Shown here in pieces: positions 1 through 7,863 of a stretch of 34,608 bases of DNA. This DNA is from Pseudomonadales bacterium (lineage in GTDB: Bacteria; Pseudomonadota; Gammaproteobacteria; Pseudomonadales; Azotimanducaceae): the NCBI GenBank assembly GCA_028281005.1, contig JANQKS010000035.1:1-34608 (forward strand), given 5' to 3'. Positions within the stretch are counted from its first letter, which is position 1. Every line of letters starts with the position of its first letter. The position numbers and the translations under genes were made by a program. The notes under the pieces were generated by a model. That model was not told the origin of the DNA and made no database searches. It saw only the letters and a list, made by a program, of their open reading frames with translations.

Positions 1-108
1 TTGCTCGTCGCAATATCCAGATATTACTCCTCACTCTTCCTTGCCAGCCCAAAGCTGGCGAACTCTGATCCTAAGTTTTCAAGTGGTTTGAGCACTAGGG
101 TGCCTTAC

Positions 109-384
109 ATGGACACCGCCTGTTTGCCAAGTGAAATCCCTGTCGAGAAACAGTCGATTGCAGTCTTACATCCGGCCTATTTGTGGAGTCTGATCTCCTC
201 GCCTCTATGGACTTCGCCGACATGGACCTGAAATACGTTCTTTGCCAAGCCCAGTCCGATCAGGCTAATCTTATTCATGGATGCCGTCCTCTCTAGTTGA
301 TGTTGAACATCTCAACTATGGCACATCGATGCCGATTCAGAGATGCCGATTCAAAGATGCAGATTCAAAGAGGGCGGTGTCCAT
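109..384. mobile_element. Possible non-autonomous IS/MITE-like remnant
   Basis: ATGGACACCGCC at 109-120 is exactly complementary to GGCGGTGTCCAT at 373-384. The 276-bp segment is therefore bounded by a perfect 12-bp terminal inverted repeat. Inverted ends beginning TGGAC or TGGACA are seen in some IS3-type elements, which is the only family hint. I see no flanking target-site duplication and no transposase frame, so this could be a decayed element or chance. Confidence 0.3.
328..369. repeat. Three tandem 14-bp units
   Basis: Three head-to-tail copies of a 14-bp unit with consensus GATGCCGATTCARA occupy 328-341, 342-355 and 356-369. Copies 1 and 2 differ at one base, and copy 3 has A instead of C at its sixth base. 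The array stops four bases before the right inverted repeat at 373. Possible roles are a protein-binding array at an element end or simple replication slippage. Confidence 0.7.
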
Positions 385-388
385 TCCA

Positions 389-418
389 TCTGAATAAGTC
401 TCCAAAGCTCAGAGGCAC
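389..418. repeat. Dispersed direct repeat, left copy
   Basis: This 30-base sequence matches 34506-34535 in the same orientation at 28 of 30 positions (differences at 393 and 403). The core is ATAAGTCTC, one variable base, then AAAGCTCAGAGGCAC. It lies just upstream of the secreted esterase gene. A repeat this long recurring 34 kb away suggests a multicopy element end. Confidence 0.65.
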
Positions 419-462
419 CTTAGCAGGTGGATGAGCCTAATCACGCACGGCAGGGGGTTAAT

Positions 463-1428
463 ATGCTGCGATTGATCATCATTCTGAGCGTCACTGTACT
501 GCACTGGTTGCCAACTGCCAGCGCAGCGGAGATCGTCAAGGCCGAGCTTGAGTCGGCGCTGGTGCCAAGTCCGGTTGAATACGCGGTGGTGGCACCCAAG
601 GGTTTTCGCGACTTGGATGATCTGCCGTTGGTCATCAACCTGCATGGCGGCGGCGGCAGCCGTGATGTGCTGCTCAGGCAAGCACCATCCTGGCAGCAAT
701 GGTGGGACAGCGAAGCCATCCCACCCGCTGTAGTGGTGATGCCATCGGTCACTGCGCGGGGGTTCTACATGAACTTCAAAGATGGCAGTGAGTTGTGGGA
801 AGACTTCATCGTCGACGAACTCCTGCCACATGTGCGCAAGACCTATCCGGCCACATCGGACCCCAAACGCACCTTTATTACCGGCATCTCCATGGGCGGC
901 ATGGGTTCGCTACGTATCGCTTTTCGTTATCCCGACAAATTTGGTGGCGTAGCGGCGCTTGAACCCGGCATTGAGCCGTTGTTGAAATTTTCCGACATGC
1001 AACCCAAACACCGTTTCTGGCGCAGCGACGAACTCTTTCAACGCGCGTACGGGAAACCCGTTGATGAATCCTATTGGGCCAACAACAACCCCGCCAGCAT
1101 GGCGGTGAAGTACGCCGACAAAATCCGTGCATCCGGATTACAAATCTACGTCGAAGCTGGCGATGAAGATCAATTCTGGCTGTATGAAGGCGCTGAGTTT
1201 CTGCACCGCGTCTTATGGGACCAACGCATCAGGCACGAATACCACCTGGTACGCGGTGCGGACCACGTCGGCCCCTCCATGGCGGAACGTTTGGATGAAG
1301 CCGTGTGGTTTCTGTTTCGCTACGCCAACCCTTGGCCGGTGACCCCACGTATGCAGGCGGTCGATCGCATGCTGGACCCTTTAAAAAAGCGCATCGACGG
1401 GGTTGATCACTACAACGAAGCGCCCTAG
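463..1428 (+). CDS. Secreted alpha/beta-hydrolase esterase
   Basis: This 321-aa protein is a putative esterase of the esterase D / S-formylglutathione-hydrolase-like group. It has an N-terminal signal peptide (a hydrophobic run, then cleavage near TASAA at residues 18-22), so it should act in the periplasm or outside the cell. The HGGGG oxyanion-hole motif is at 61-65 and the nucleophile elbow GISMGG puts the serine at 143. A later AGDEDQF supplies the likely acid and GADHVG the catalytic histidine. I chose ATG 463 rather than GTG 427 because AGGGGG (452-457) sits five bases upstream and this start exposes a clean signal peptide. It stands alone and converges on the neighbouring oxidoreductase gene. 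The substrate is unknown. Confidence 0.85.
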   Translation: MLRLIIILSVTVLHWLPTASAAEIVKAELESALVPSPVEYAVVAPKGFRDLDDLPLVINLHGGGGSRDVLLRQAPSWQQWWDSEAIPPAVVVMPSVTARGFYMNFKDGSELWEDFIVDELLPHVRKTYPATSDPKRTFITGISMGGMGSLRIAFRYPDKFGGVAALEPGIEPLLKFSDMQPKHRFWRSDELFQRAYGKPVDESYWANNNPASMAVKYADKIRASGLQIYVEAGDEDQFWLYEGAEFLHRVLWDQRIRHEYHLVRGADHVGPSMAERLDEAVWFLFRYANPWPVTPRMQAVDRMLDPLKKRIDGVDHYNEAP

Positions 1429-1477
1429 GCCCTTCCTACCAAAAAAATCAATACACCTAACTTAACCACTACCAGCG

Positions 1478-4400
1478 TTAAGCAGCTTGTTTGCCGGGAT
1501 CAAACACGATCACCGGCGTAGGCGGCGTGCGAAACGCCTGCAATAGCTGCTGCTGTTGCCGCTCCGCCTTTTCTATCGCCGCGGCTTTGACGTAACCAAA
1601 GCCACGCACCTGCAAGGGCAAACGCGCCAACGCCACCGCTATGCTCAAGTTTTGTAGGGTGAGTGCCGGTAGGATCTCTTCCAGCAGCGCCTCAAATCGA
1701 GCCAACAACTGCACGGCTTGGCGCCGCTCCGCGGTATAGGCAAATGGATCCAACCGCGTATTACGCATAAACCGCATCGACTTCAGGACTCGAAAGACCA
1801 CTTTGACCCAAGGGCCAAAACGGCGTTTGCGGGTGCCCAGCGCCGGGGGTGCAAGCAAATACTTCACTTTGGCGGCGGCGCCAAACTGTGCGTGCAACTG
1901 CTGGTTGAAAGACTTATCCAGCAGCAAGCGCGCCACCTCGTACTCGTCTTTTACCGCCAGTAGCCGGTAGTAGCTTTCGGCGACTGCCCGGGTGAGCTGC
2001 TCACTACCCGGCCGCAGGGTTTGTTCTGCATGTGCAACACGCGCCAACAGTTGGCGGTAGCGCTGCGCCAGGGCCTCATCTTGATACACCGCCAGGGCTG
2101 CAGCGCGCTGAGGCAATAGTTCTTGCAACGTCTGCGGGGCTGCTTCGCTTGAATCGGGTGCTTTGTCCGGCACTAGGCTGGGGTCGGCAACCGCCGCGCG
2201 GCCTAAATGAAACGCCAACAGGTTACGTTCTACCGCCACGCCGTTGAGTTCAATGGCACGCTCCACGGCAGGCAGCGTCAGCGGTATGCCACCCAACTGA
2301 TAGGCATAACCCAGCAACATGATATTGGCCTGTTGCGCATCACCGAGGCAGGCTTCAATGGTCTCTTCTGCCGCCAGGCTGGCAACATGCCGGGTCACGC
2401 GCTTCAGCCGGGCAATACGTTGGCCCGCCTGGGTTTGCTGACCGTGGCCCAAAACAAAGTCTGCGGTGGGCATGACGTGGCTATTCAACGCCACTTGTGT
2501 GTTTGCGTGCAGCAGCTCAAGTGCTTCGTTACTCGCCGCGGCTACCAAATCACAGGCCACCAGTACATCGGCGCCGGCATTGGGGATACGCGGCGTATGG
2601 AGCTGTTCGCTGGCCTCGGCAATACGTACATGGGAAAAGACCGCACCGCCTTTCTGCGCCAAACCGGTCATGTCTAAAGTGCGCACAGCCTTGCCATCCA
2701 TCCTGGCACCTGCGGCCAACAAGGCGCTCAAGGTGACTATGCCAGTACCACCTACACCGGCCACCAATATATCTGCGTGCTGCCGCGGCTGCGGCGTCGG
2801 TAGAGCCTTTCGCAAGCTGTCTAGATCAGCGGTGGCAGACATTGGCCCGCGCGGTTCACCTTGCACTTCCACAAAGGCGGGGCAGAATCCCTCGGCACAG
2901 CTCAGGTCTTTGTTACACAGCGTCTGGTTGATACGGCGCTTAACGCCCAAGTCGGTTTCCACGGGTTCCACCGCCACACAGTTTGATTGCACGGAGCAAT
3001 CACCACAACCTTCACAAACCGCCTGATTGATCATCAAACGCGGTTTGGTATCCGCCTCCTGTCCGCGTTTGCGCCGCCGGCGTAGTTCGGTGGCACAGGT
3101 TTGTTGGTAAACGATGACACTCACACCGACGTGCTCGCGCAACGTGCGCTGTACCTGATCGAGTTCCCGCCGGTGATGCACCGACAAACCCGGCACCTTA
3201 AATTCCGCAGTTTCCGCCAGCGCTTCGGGCGCATCGCCGACCAAGGCGATGCGCCCCACACCCTCGGCACGTAACTGTTGAACCAAACTTTGTATCGTCA
3301 AAGCGCCGTCGACCGGCTGCCCGCCGGTCATAGCGACGGCTTCGTTAAACAGAATCTTGTAGGTGATGTTGACGTCCGCAGCGACCGCCTGGCGAATGGC
3401 CAACACACCGGAGTGGAAATAGGTGCCGTCACCCAAGTTGGCGAATATGTGCGGCTCCTCGGTAAACGGCGCTTCGCCCAGCCAGGTCACACCTTCGCCG
3501 CCCATCTGCGTGCAGCTGTCGGTGTTGCGGTCCATCCACTGCACCATGTAGTGACAACCGATGCCAGCGGTGGCGCGGCTACCTTCGGGCACCCGGGTTG
3601 AAGTGTTGTGCGGGCACCCTGCGCAGAATAACGGTGTGCGCTCTTGTTTGGCTGGCGCATTTACATTCGCTGTTTGCGCTTCAGAAGCCGTTACCCGTTG
3701 CAGCCAGGCAGCTGGCGCAAGCTGCAACACTTGCGCCAACACGCGGGCAATCTTTGCTACGTCTAAAATTCCGGCGCTCGGCAGTCGACGCTGCCCGGTG
3801 CTGTCGTATTTACCGCTCACCGGCGGGGCCGCTGCCATGCCGTAGAGTATTTCTTTAACCTGCGGCTCCACAAAGGCGCGCTTCTCTTCCACCACCCACA
3901 GCTGATCCACAGCATCTGCAAAGTTGCGCAACAGCTCTGGGTCTAACGGCCAGGTCATACCCAGCTTAAGAATCTCCACACCTGCGGTCCGGATCTCATC
4001 CAAGTTGTGATAACCGAGTTGGCTGAACGCTTCGCGCACATCACGATACGCCTTACCCGCGGCGATGATTCCCAAGGTTTGGCGCTGTTTATCGTTGGTC
4101 CTCTCAGCGTCGCGCTGTGCGGCTGCCGGCGCCCGCGTAAGCCATTGATTGAGACCGGCGCGCCGAGCAAATTCCAGCGCTGCAGGCAGTTTCTGTTCCA
4201 GTAAACGCTGCTCCTGGGCAGTTGGGGTATCCTCCCGACGAATGTGTACATCCGAAGTTGCAGCGGCGGCTACCTGGAAGCGGGGTAAGCCCACTTCAAT
4301 GGTCGCCGCACTGTCCATGTGATCGGCAATGGCTTTTAAACCCACCCACAAACCGCTATGACGAGACAGCTCCCAACCCAGCACGGCGTAGTCGTGCACT

Positions 4401-4972
4401 TCCTGCACATCCGCGGGTGCCAACACCGGTAACATCATATCTTGCAGGGCAAACTCGCTTTGCGTGGCCAGACTTGAAGATTTTGCCGCCGGGTCATCCC
4501 CCACCACCAACAGCACGCCGCCGTGGGCACTGGTACCCCACGCATTGGCGTGACGTATGGCATCACAAGAGCGGTCCAAGCCGGGTGTTTTGCCATACCA
4601 AAGACCAAAAACGCCATCCACCTTGGCGCCAGCGTGAAGACCCACTTGCTGACTCCCCCACACAGCAGTGGCGGCTAAATCTTCATTCACCCCCGGTTGA
4701 AAGTGGATATTGCGCGCTAGTAATTGGGTTTGTTGCTGCCATAAGGTTTTGTCTAACCCGCCCAGGGGTGAGCCTCGATAGCCGGACACGAAGCCCCCCG
4801 TCTGCAAGCCACGGGCAGCGTCCAATTGCGCACGGGTGTGTAAGGCGCGCACCAAGGCCTGGATCCCACTGATCAGCACGACACCATCAGCTTGGGTGTA
4901 CTTCTGTTCTAGCGTGAACGGTGTGAGGGGTGTGAGGGGAGAGAAAGATAAAGGTGCGGCCGGGTGGTGCAT
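1478..4972 (-). CDS. Indolepyruvate ferredoxin oxidoreductase, fused IorA-IorB type
   Basis: This 1164-aa protein is of the single-polypeptide indolepyruvate:ferredoxin oxidoreductase family, about 1150-1180 aa. These thiamine-diphosphate and iron-sulfur enzymes oxidatively decarboxylate aryl- or branched 2-oxoacids to acyl-CoA. Domains in order are an N-terminal pyrimidine-binding domain (GYRGSPLGG near 65), a TPP domain (CAGCPHN near 450, GDGTY near 515), a ferredoxin-like segment with cysteine groups at 653-665 and 686-697, and a gamma domain beginning GVGGTGIVT near 739. ATG 4972 is preferred over ATG 5008 because GCGGAG lies six bases upstream; the longer start has no good ribosome site. 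It is divergent from an Lrp/AsnC gene, a common arrangement for this family, so amino-acid-responsive control is likely. The exact 2-oxoacid cannot be read from sequence. Confidence 0.93.
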   Translation of the reverse strand: MHHPAAPLSFSPLTPLTPFTLEQKYTQADGVVLISGIQALVRALHTRAQLDAARGLQTGGFVSGYRGSPLGGLDKTLWQQQTQLLARNIHFQPGVNEDLAATAVWGSQQVGLHAGAKVDGVFGLWYGKTPGLDRSCDAIRHANAWGTSAHGGVLLVVGDDPAAKSSSLATQSEFALQDMMLPVLAPADVQEVHDYAVLGWELSRHSGLWVGLKAIADHMDSAATIEVGLPRFQVAAAATSDVHIRREDTPTAQEQRLLEQKLPAALEFARRAGLNQWLTRAPAAAQRDAERTNDKQRQTLGIIAAGKAYRDVREAFSQLGYHNLDEIRTAGVEILKLGMTWPLDPELLRNFADAVDQLWVVEEKRAFVEPQVKEILYGMAAAPPVSGKYDSTGQRRLPSAGILDVAKIARVLAQVLQLAPAAWLQRVTASEAQTANVNAPAKQERTPLFCAGCPHNTSTRVPEGSRATAGIGCHYMVQWMDRNTDSCTQMGGEGVTWLGEAPFTEEPHIFANLGDGTYFHSGVLAIRQAVAADVNITYKILFNEAVAMTGGQPVDGALTIQSLVQQLRAEGVGRIALVGDAPEALAETAEFKVPGLSVHHRRELDQVQRTLREHVGVSVIVYQQTCATELRRRRKRGQEADTKPRLMINQAVCEGCGDCSVQSNCVAVEPVETDLGVKRRINQTLCNKDLSCAEGFCPAFVEVQGEPRGPMSATADLDSLRKALPTPQPRQHADILVAGVGGTGIVTLSALLAAGARMDGKAVRTLDMTGLAQKGGAVFSHVRIAEASEQLHTPRIPNAGADVLVACDLVAAASNEALELLHANTQVALNSHVMPTADFVLGHGQQTQAGQRIARLKRVTRHVASLAAEETIEACLGDAQQANIMLLGYAYQLGGIPLTLPAVERAIELNGVAVERNLLAFHLGRAAVADPSLVPDKAPDSSEAAPQTLQELLPQRAAALAVYQDEALAQRYRQLLARVAHAEQTLRPGSEQLTRAVAESYYRLLAVKDEYEVARLLLDKSFNQQLHAQFGAAAKVKYLLAPPALGTRKRRFGPWVKVVFRVLKSMRFMRNTRLDPFAYTAERRQAVQLLARFEALLEEILPALTLQNLSIAVALARLPLQVRGFGYVKAAAIEKAERQQQQLLQAFRTPPTPVIVFDPGKQAA

Positions 4973-5099
4973 GTCTGACTCCGCAAGGACATATAAACGA
5001 TGCCTCATGCTAAGGCCGCAGCCATAGGATTAGGTTGCAAAAATAACATCATTGAGCAGATAATTAGTACTTTAATATCGCTTAAGTCCATATATTAGG
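4973..5099. promoter_or_regulatory. AT-rich divergent promoter region, oxidoreductase / Lrp
   Basis: This divergent spacer becomes strikingly AT-rich from about 5035 to 5099, unlike the flanking genes. A weak plus-strand promoter can be drawn from TTGAGC (5052-5057) and TAATAT (5073-5078) with a 15-bp spacer. AT-rich bendable DNA of this kind is typical of Lrp-family binding and autoregulation. No defined Lrp box could be assigned. The regulator start at 5100 has only TAGG immediately upstream, a poor ribosome site. Confidence 0.4.
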
Positions 5100-5579
5100 A
5101 TGAAATCTCTAGATTCTTTCGATATCAAGATACTTCGGGAATTGCAGAAGGATGCGGAGATATCCATGCAAGACTTAGGAGATCGGGTTGGTCTGTCCCA
5201 CACACCCTGCTGGCGCCGGGTGAAACGTATGGAAGAAGACGGTGTCATCCGCGGCAAAGTGACGCTGTTAGACGCGGATGCTTTGCACCTCAGCGTCAAC
5301 GTCTTTGTCCAGGTTACGCTCAAAAATCACCGCGAGAACGGGCTCACTCTGTTTGAAGAAGCGGTGCAGGACATCCCGGAGATCGTGGAGTGTTACACAG
5401 TGTCCGGTGACAGAGACTTTCTGTTACGCGTGGTCGTCTCCGATGTCACCGCCTACGAACATCTGTTGAAACACACGTTGATCAACTTACCCGGTGTCGA
5501 CAACTTGAGCAGTACATTTGCCCTGCGTCAGGTAAAGTACACCACCGAGTATCCGCTGGCGGCGCTACCAACAGACTGA
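5100..5579 (+). CDS. Lrp/AsnC family transcriptional regulator
   Basis: This 159-aa protein has the full Lrp/AsnC layout. An N-terminal winged helix-turn-helix opens with LDSFDIKILREL, with its recognition region around VGLSHTPCWRRV (about 35-46). A C-terminal RAM domain follows from about 65 to 150 and contains the family-typical VSGDRDFLLRV. Lrp proteins bind amino acids or related effectors and act as dimers to octamers. The gene is divergent from the IorAB-type oxidoreductase and 21 bases upstream of the alpha/beta hydrolase, so both are plausible targets. The effector is unknown. Confidence 0.93.
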   Translation: MKSLDSFDIKILRELQKDAEISMQDLGDRVGLSHTPCWRRVKRMEEDGVIRGKVTLLDADALHLSVNVFVQVTLKNHRENGLTLFEEAVQDIPEIVECYTVSGDRDFLLRVVVSDVTAYEHLLKHTLINLPGVDNLSSTFALRQVKYTTEYPLAALPTD

Positions 5580-5600
5580 CAAGAAGAGAGGGGGGACAAC

Positions 5601-6395
5601 ATGGCAACAGTGACCAGTCACGGCACGGATATCTACTACGAAAGTTATGGTGAAAGTGATATTGATGGTGCGCCAGCCATTATTTTTGCCCATGGCATGG
5701 GCGGTAACGCTGCCATCTGGTTTTATCAGGTCGCCGAATTTTCCAAACGTCACCGCGTTATCACCTTTGATCACCGCTACTTCGCCAGATCAGCCTGTCC
5801 GGCCGGCGAGTTTGATCCGGCCAGGTTTCCGGATGATGTGATGGCCATTATGGATGCGGAGGGGATTGAGCAGGCGGTATTTGTGTGCCAATCCATGGGC
5901 GGATGGACCGGCAGTCAGATGGCCATCCAGCATCCGGAGCGTGTGCTGGCGCTCCTGATGAGTCACACCCCCGGGGTGTTTGAGCACAAAAGCGCGGTGC
6001 GCGATTTAAGCAGTGTGGCCGATCAGATCAGCAAACCCTTCACCGAAATTGGCAGCCCCGCTTTGGCCGCGGATTTTCCGGAGAAAAACCGCGCCGGCGC
6101 TCTGTTGTATGCACAAATCAGCAGCTTTAACGGGATTGACCCAAACGTGATCACCCGCAGCATTGGCACAAGTGGTCTAGGCGTTAACACCGATACCCTC
6201 ACCGACTATCAAATCCCTACGGTATTTGTGTGCGCAGACCATGACATCTTGTTCCCGCCCGCCTACCTTGAAGCACTGGCCGCATCCTTGCCGGGGGCCA
6301 ACTATGTAAACCTTGGCGATGCCGGACACAGCAGCTACTTCGAGTTACCGGATGCGTTCAACGCCGTGTTACAAGGGATGATCGACGCACTGTAA
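5601..6395 (+). CDS. Alpha/beta hydrolase
   Basis: This 264-aa cytoplasmic alpha/beta-hydrolase-fold protein has no signal peptide. The oxyanion motif is HGMGG (31-35), the nucleophile elbow CQSMGG has Ser98, the acid lies in ADHDILFP (about 212-219), and His243 is in DAGHSS. The fold resembles small esterases and 3-oxoadipate enol-lactonase-like enzymes, but the substrate cannot be inferred. A strong GAGGGGGG ribosome site precedes the ATG. It follows the Lrp gene by 21 bases and probably shares its transcript. A decayed luciferase-like monooxygenase lies directly downstream, so this hydrolase may have worked with it. Confidence 0.9.
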   Translation: MATVTSHGTDIYYESYGESDIDGAPAIIFAHGMGGNAAIWFYQVAEFSKRHRVITFDHRYFARSACPAGEFDPARFPDDVMAIMDAEGIEQAVFVCQSMGGWTGSQMAIQHPERVLALLMSHTPGVFEHKSAVRDLSSVADQISKPFTEIGSPALAADFPEKNRAGALLYAQISSFNGIDPNVITRSIGTSGLGVNTDTLTDYQIPTVFVCADHDILFPPAYLEALAASLPGANYVNLGDAGHSSYFELPDAFNAVLQGMIDAL

Positions 6396-6448
6396 AGCCG
6401 CCTGTTTTCCGTACACCCGTGAATTTAAAACGATAGAGAGGCGGCGTC

Positions 6449-6840
6449 ATAGCAAACCCTAACGCACCCATTGGTCTGCATTTCCCCAGGTGGAGATTGG
6501 CAGTGATTTCAATATCATCCGCGACTTCGCCCGGCCGGCCATCATGCGCGCCGCGCGTATCGGTGACGGCTGGCAGGCGATGATGCCCAAACCGGATGCC
6601 GCAGCCGCGCAAACCATCGCCGACTTTAAAGCGGCGGCAGAAGCCGCCGGCCGCGATCCCGATCAGGTGGGCGTAGAGACCACCATTTTTGCCGCCGGTG
6701 ACAACCCGGAAGCGTGGGTCGAAGACGCACAACAGTGGCTTCAGATCGGCGCTACACAAATTGTGTTCCGGCCCCAGGGGGACTTCCCCTACATCCAGAA
6801 AGCAGTGGCAGGCTTCGCGCCGCTCATGCGGGACATCTAA
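6449..6840 (+). pseudogene. Luciferase-like monooxygenase remnant (internally deleted)
   Basis: The frame 6490-6840 encodes only the last ~116 residues of a luciferase-like (LLM, bacterial-luciferase-fold) flavin or F420 monooxygenase. Family-typical sequence is RAARIGDGW followed by the C-terminal helices. Intact members are about 280-330 aa. Just upstream, in a different frame, 6452-6487 reads ANPNAPIGLHFP, which looks like an LLM N-terminus. It follows a Shine-Dalgarno-like GAGAGGCGG and an ATA (6449-6451) where an ATG would be expected. This implies an internal deletion of roughly 150-200 codons with a frame change, plus a lost start. The stop overlaps the converging methyltransferase stop by four bases. 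The C-terminal assignment is good; the N-terminal fragment is inferred. Confidence 0.65.
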
Positions 6841-7862
6841 CGCGGTTTAACAAACCGATAGTGGGCCACCTGCCATTCGCTGCCACGGTCGTAGGCAAAC
6901 ATTTCTTCGCACGCCATAAAAAACATACGCCAACGCTGTTGCCATACGCTCCATTGCGCTTCGCCATAGGTATCGCGCAACGGTTTGGAAACATGCTCAG
7001 CGTGCTGGTCCATGTTTTCCAGCCAGTCCCGCGCGGTGCGCTCATAGTGTGTACCGTCGTGGAGCCAGCGGTCTTCCAGGCTGAGGTCGTCCTGAAAGGA
7101 TAGGAGCGTATCCGCCGCCGGCATCAGCCCGCCGGTGAAGAAATACCGCGCCATCCAGTTACTTTCCCCTTCCGGCTCGAAAGGATATATCAACTCCTTG
7201 TGGCAGAAGATGTGAGTAAACAGCACCCCACCCGGCTTCAGCCAGCTGCTGATGCGCGCCAACAGCACCGCATAGTTGCGCACATGCTCAAACATCTCCA
7301 CGGAAATCACTTTGTCGAAACTGCCTTCAGGCAAGCTCAGTTCGTTTACATCCGCGGTCAGCACCTTCAAATTGTGCAGACCCAGGGCGTCTATGCGGCT
7401 CTGAATGTACTCACGCTGTGTGTTGGAGTTCGAAACCGCAGTGATGGAGAGGCTGGGGTTACGCTCCGCCATCCACAGCGAAAAACTGCCCCAGCCACAA
7501 CCGAGATCAAGCACATGATCGCCATCCTCGATGCCCATGCGCTGCCCATAAAGCTCCAGCGTGTGAATCTCAGCTTGCGCCAAGCTCGCGGCAGGGTCCG
7601 GATAGACGCAGGCTGAGTACTTTAAGCGTGGGCCCAACACCAATTGAAAAAACTCAGTAGGCACTTCGTAATGTTGTTCGTTCGCCTCTTCCGTGTGCAG
7701 CGCCACCACGCTGTCGCGCAGCGCTTGCGTACGCACTTCTTTGATGTCGGCGGGCTGGCGGCGCTCTTCTCTCAGACGCTGTTTAACCAACTGTCGGATC
7801 CCGACGCGGATGAGTGAATCCGGAACCCAACCCGATTCCGCAAGAGCAATTATGGATGCCAT
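6837..7862 (-). CDS. CFA/coclaurine-NMT-like SAM methyltransferase
   Basis: This 341-aa class I SAM methyltransferase of the cyclopropane-fatty-acid-synthase superfamily is closest in style to the coclaurine N-methyltransferase-like branch. It has HYEVP near 64, YSACVY near 82, the SAM-binding loop LDLGCGWGS (118-126), EMFEHVRNY (189-197) and FTHIF (215-219). The Glu-His pair in FEHV matches the catalytic dyad known in coclaurine N-methyltransferases. ATG 7862 is used because GGAG lies eight bases upstream and the preceding gene stops one base before it; a longer frame would run into that gene. It is the last gene of the lipid operon. A role as a second lipid methylase, comparable to FufM in Rhodopseudomonas, is possible but inferred. 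Confidence 0.85.
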   Translation of the reverse strand: MASIIALAESGWVPDSLIRVGIRQLVKQRLREERRQPADIKEVRTQALRDSVVALHTEEANEQHYEVPTEFFQLVLGPRLKYSACVYPDPAASLAQAEIHTLELYGQRMGIEDGDHVLDLGCGWGSFSLWMAERNPSLSITAVSNSNTQREYIQSRIDALGLHNLKVLTADVNELSLPEGSFDKVISVEMFEHVRNYAVLLARISSWLKPGGVLFTHIFCHKELIYPFEPEGESNWMARYFFTGGLMPAADTLLSFQDDLSLEDRWLHDGTHYERTARDWLENMDQHAEHVSKPLRDTYGEAQWSVWQQRWRMFFMACEEMFAYDRGSEWQVAHYRFVKPR

Positions 7863-7863
7863 G

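Larger units (their letters stand above)
1..462. other. Gene-poor left end, probable mobile-element scar
   Basis: No recognisable gene lies here. One open frame (1-231, plus) runs off the left edge, but its translation resembles no family I know and it has no visible start signal. What the stretch does hold is short repeat structure: a 12-bp inverted repeat (109-120 and 373-384), three tandem 14-bp units (328-369), a 6-bp hairpin (AGTTGA 295-300 with TCAACT 312-317), and a 30-bp sequence repeated at the right end of the window. This density of small repeats fits the remains of an insertion sequence, but no transposase can be read on either strand. Confidence 0.5.

Noticed and set aside
328-369. 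CRISPR-like array
   Set aside because: Three directly abutting 14-bp units have no spacers, and no cas gene is present.
2466-3026. 186-aa plus-strand frame inside the IorAB-type gene
   Set aside because: Antisense shadow with low-complexity Ser/Ala/Thr content; the cysteine clusters of the real protein are on the other strand.
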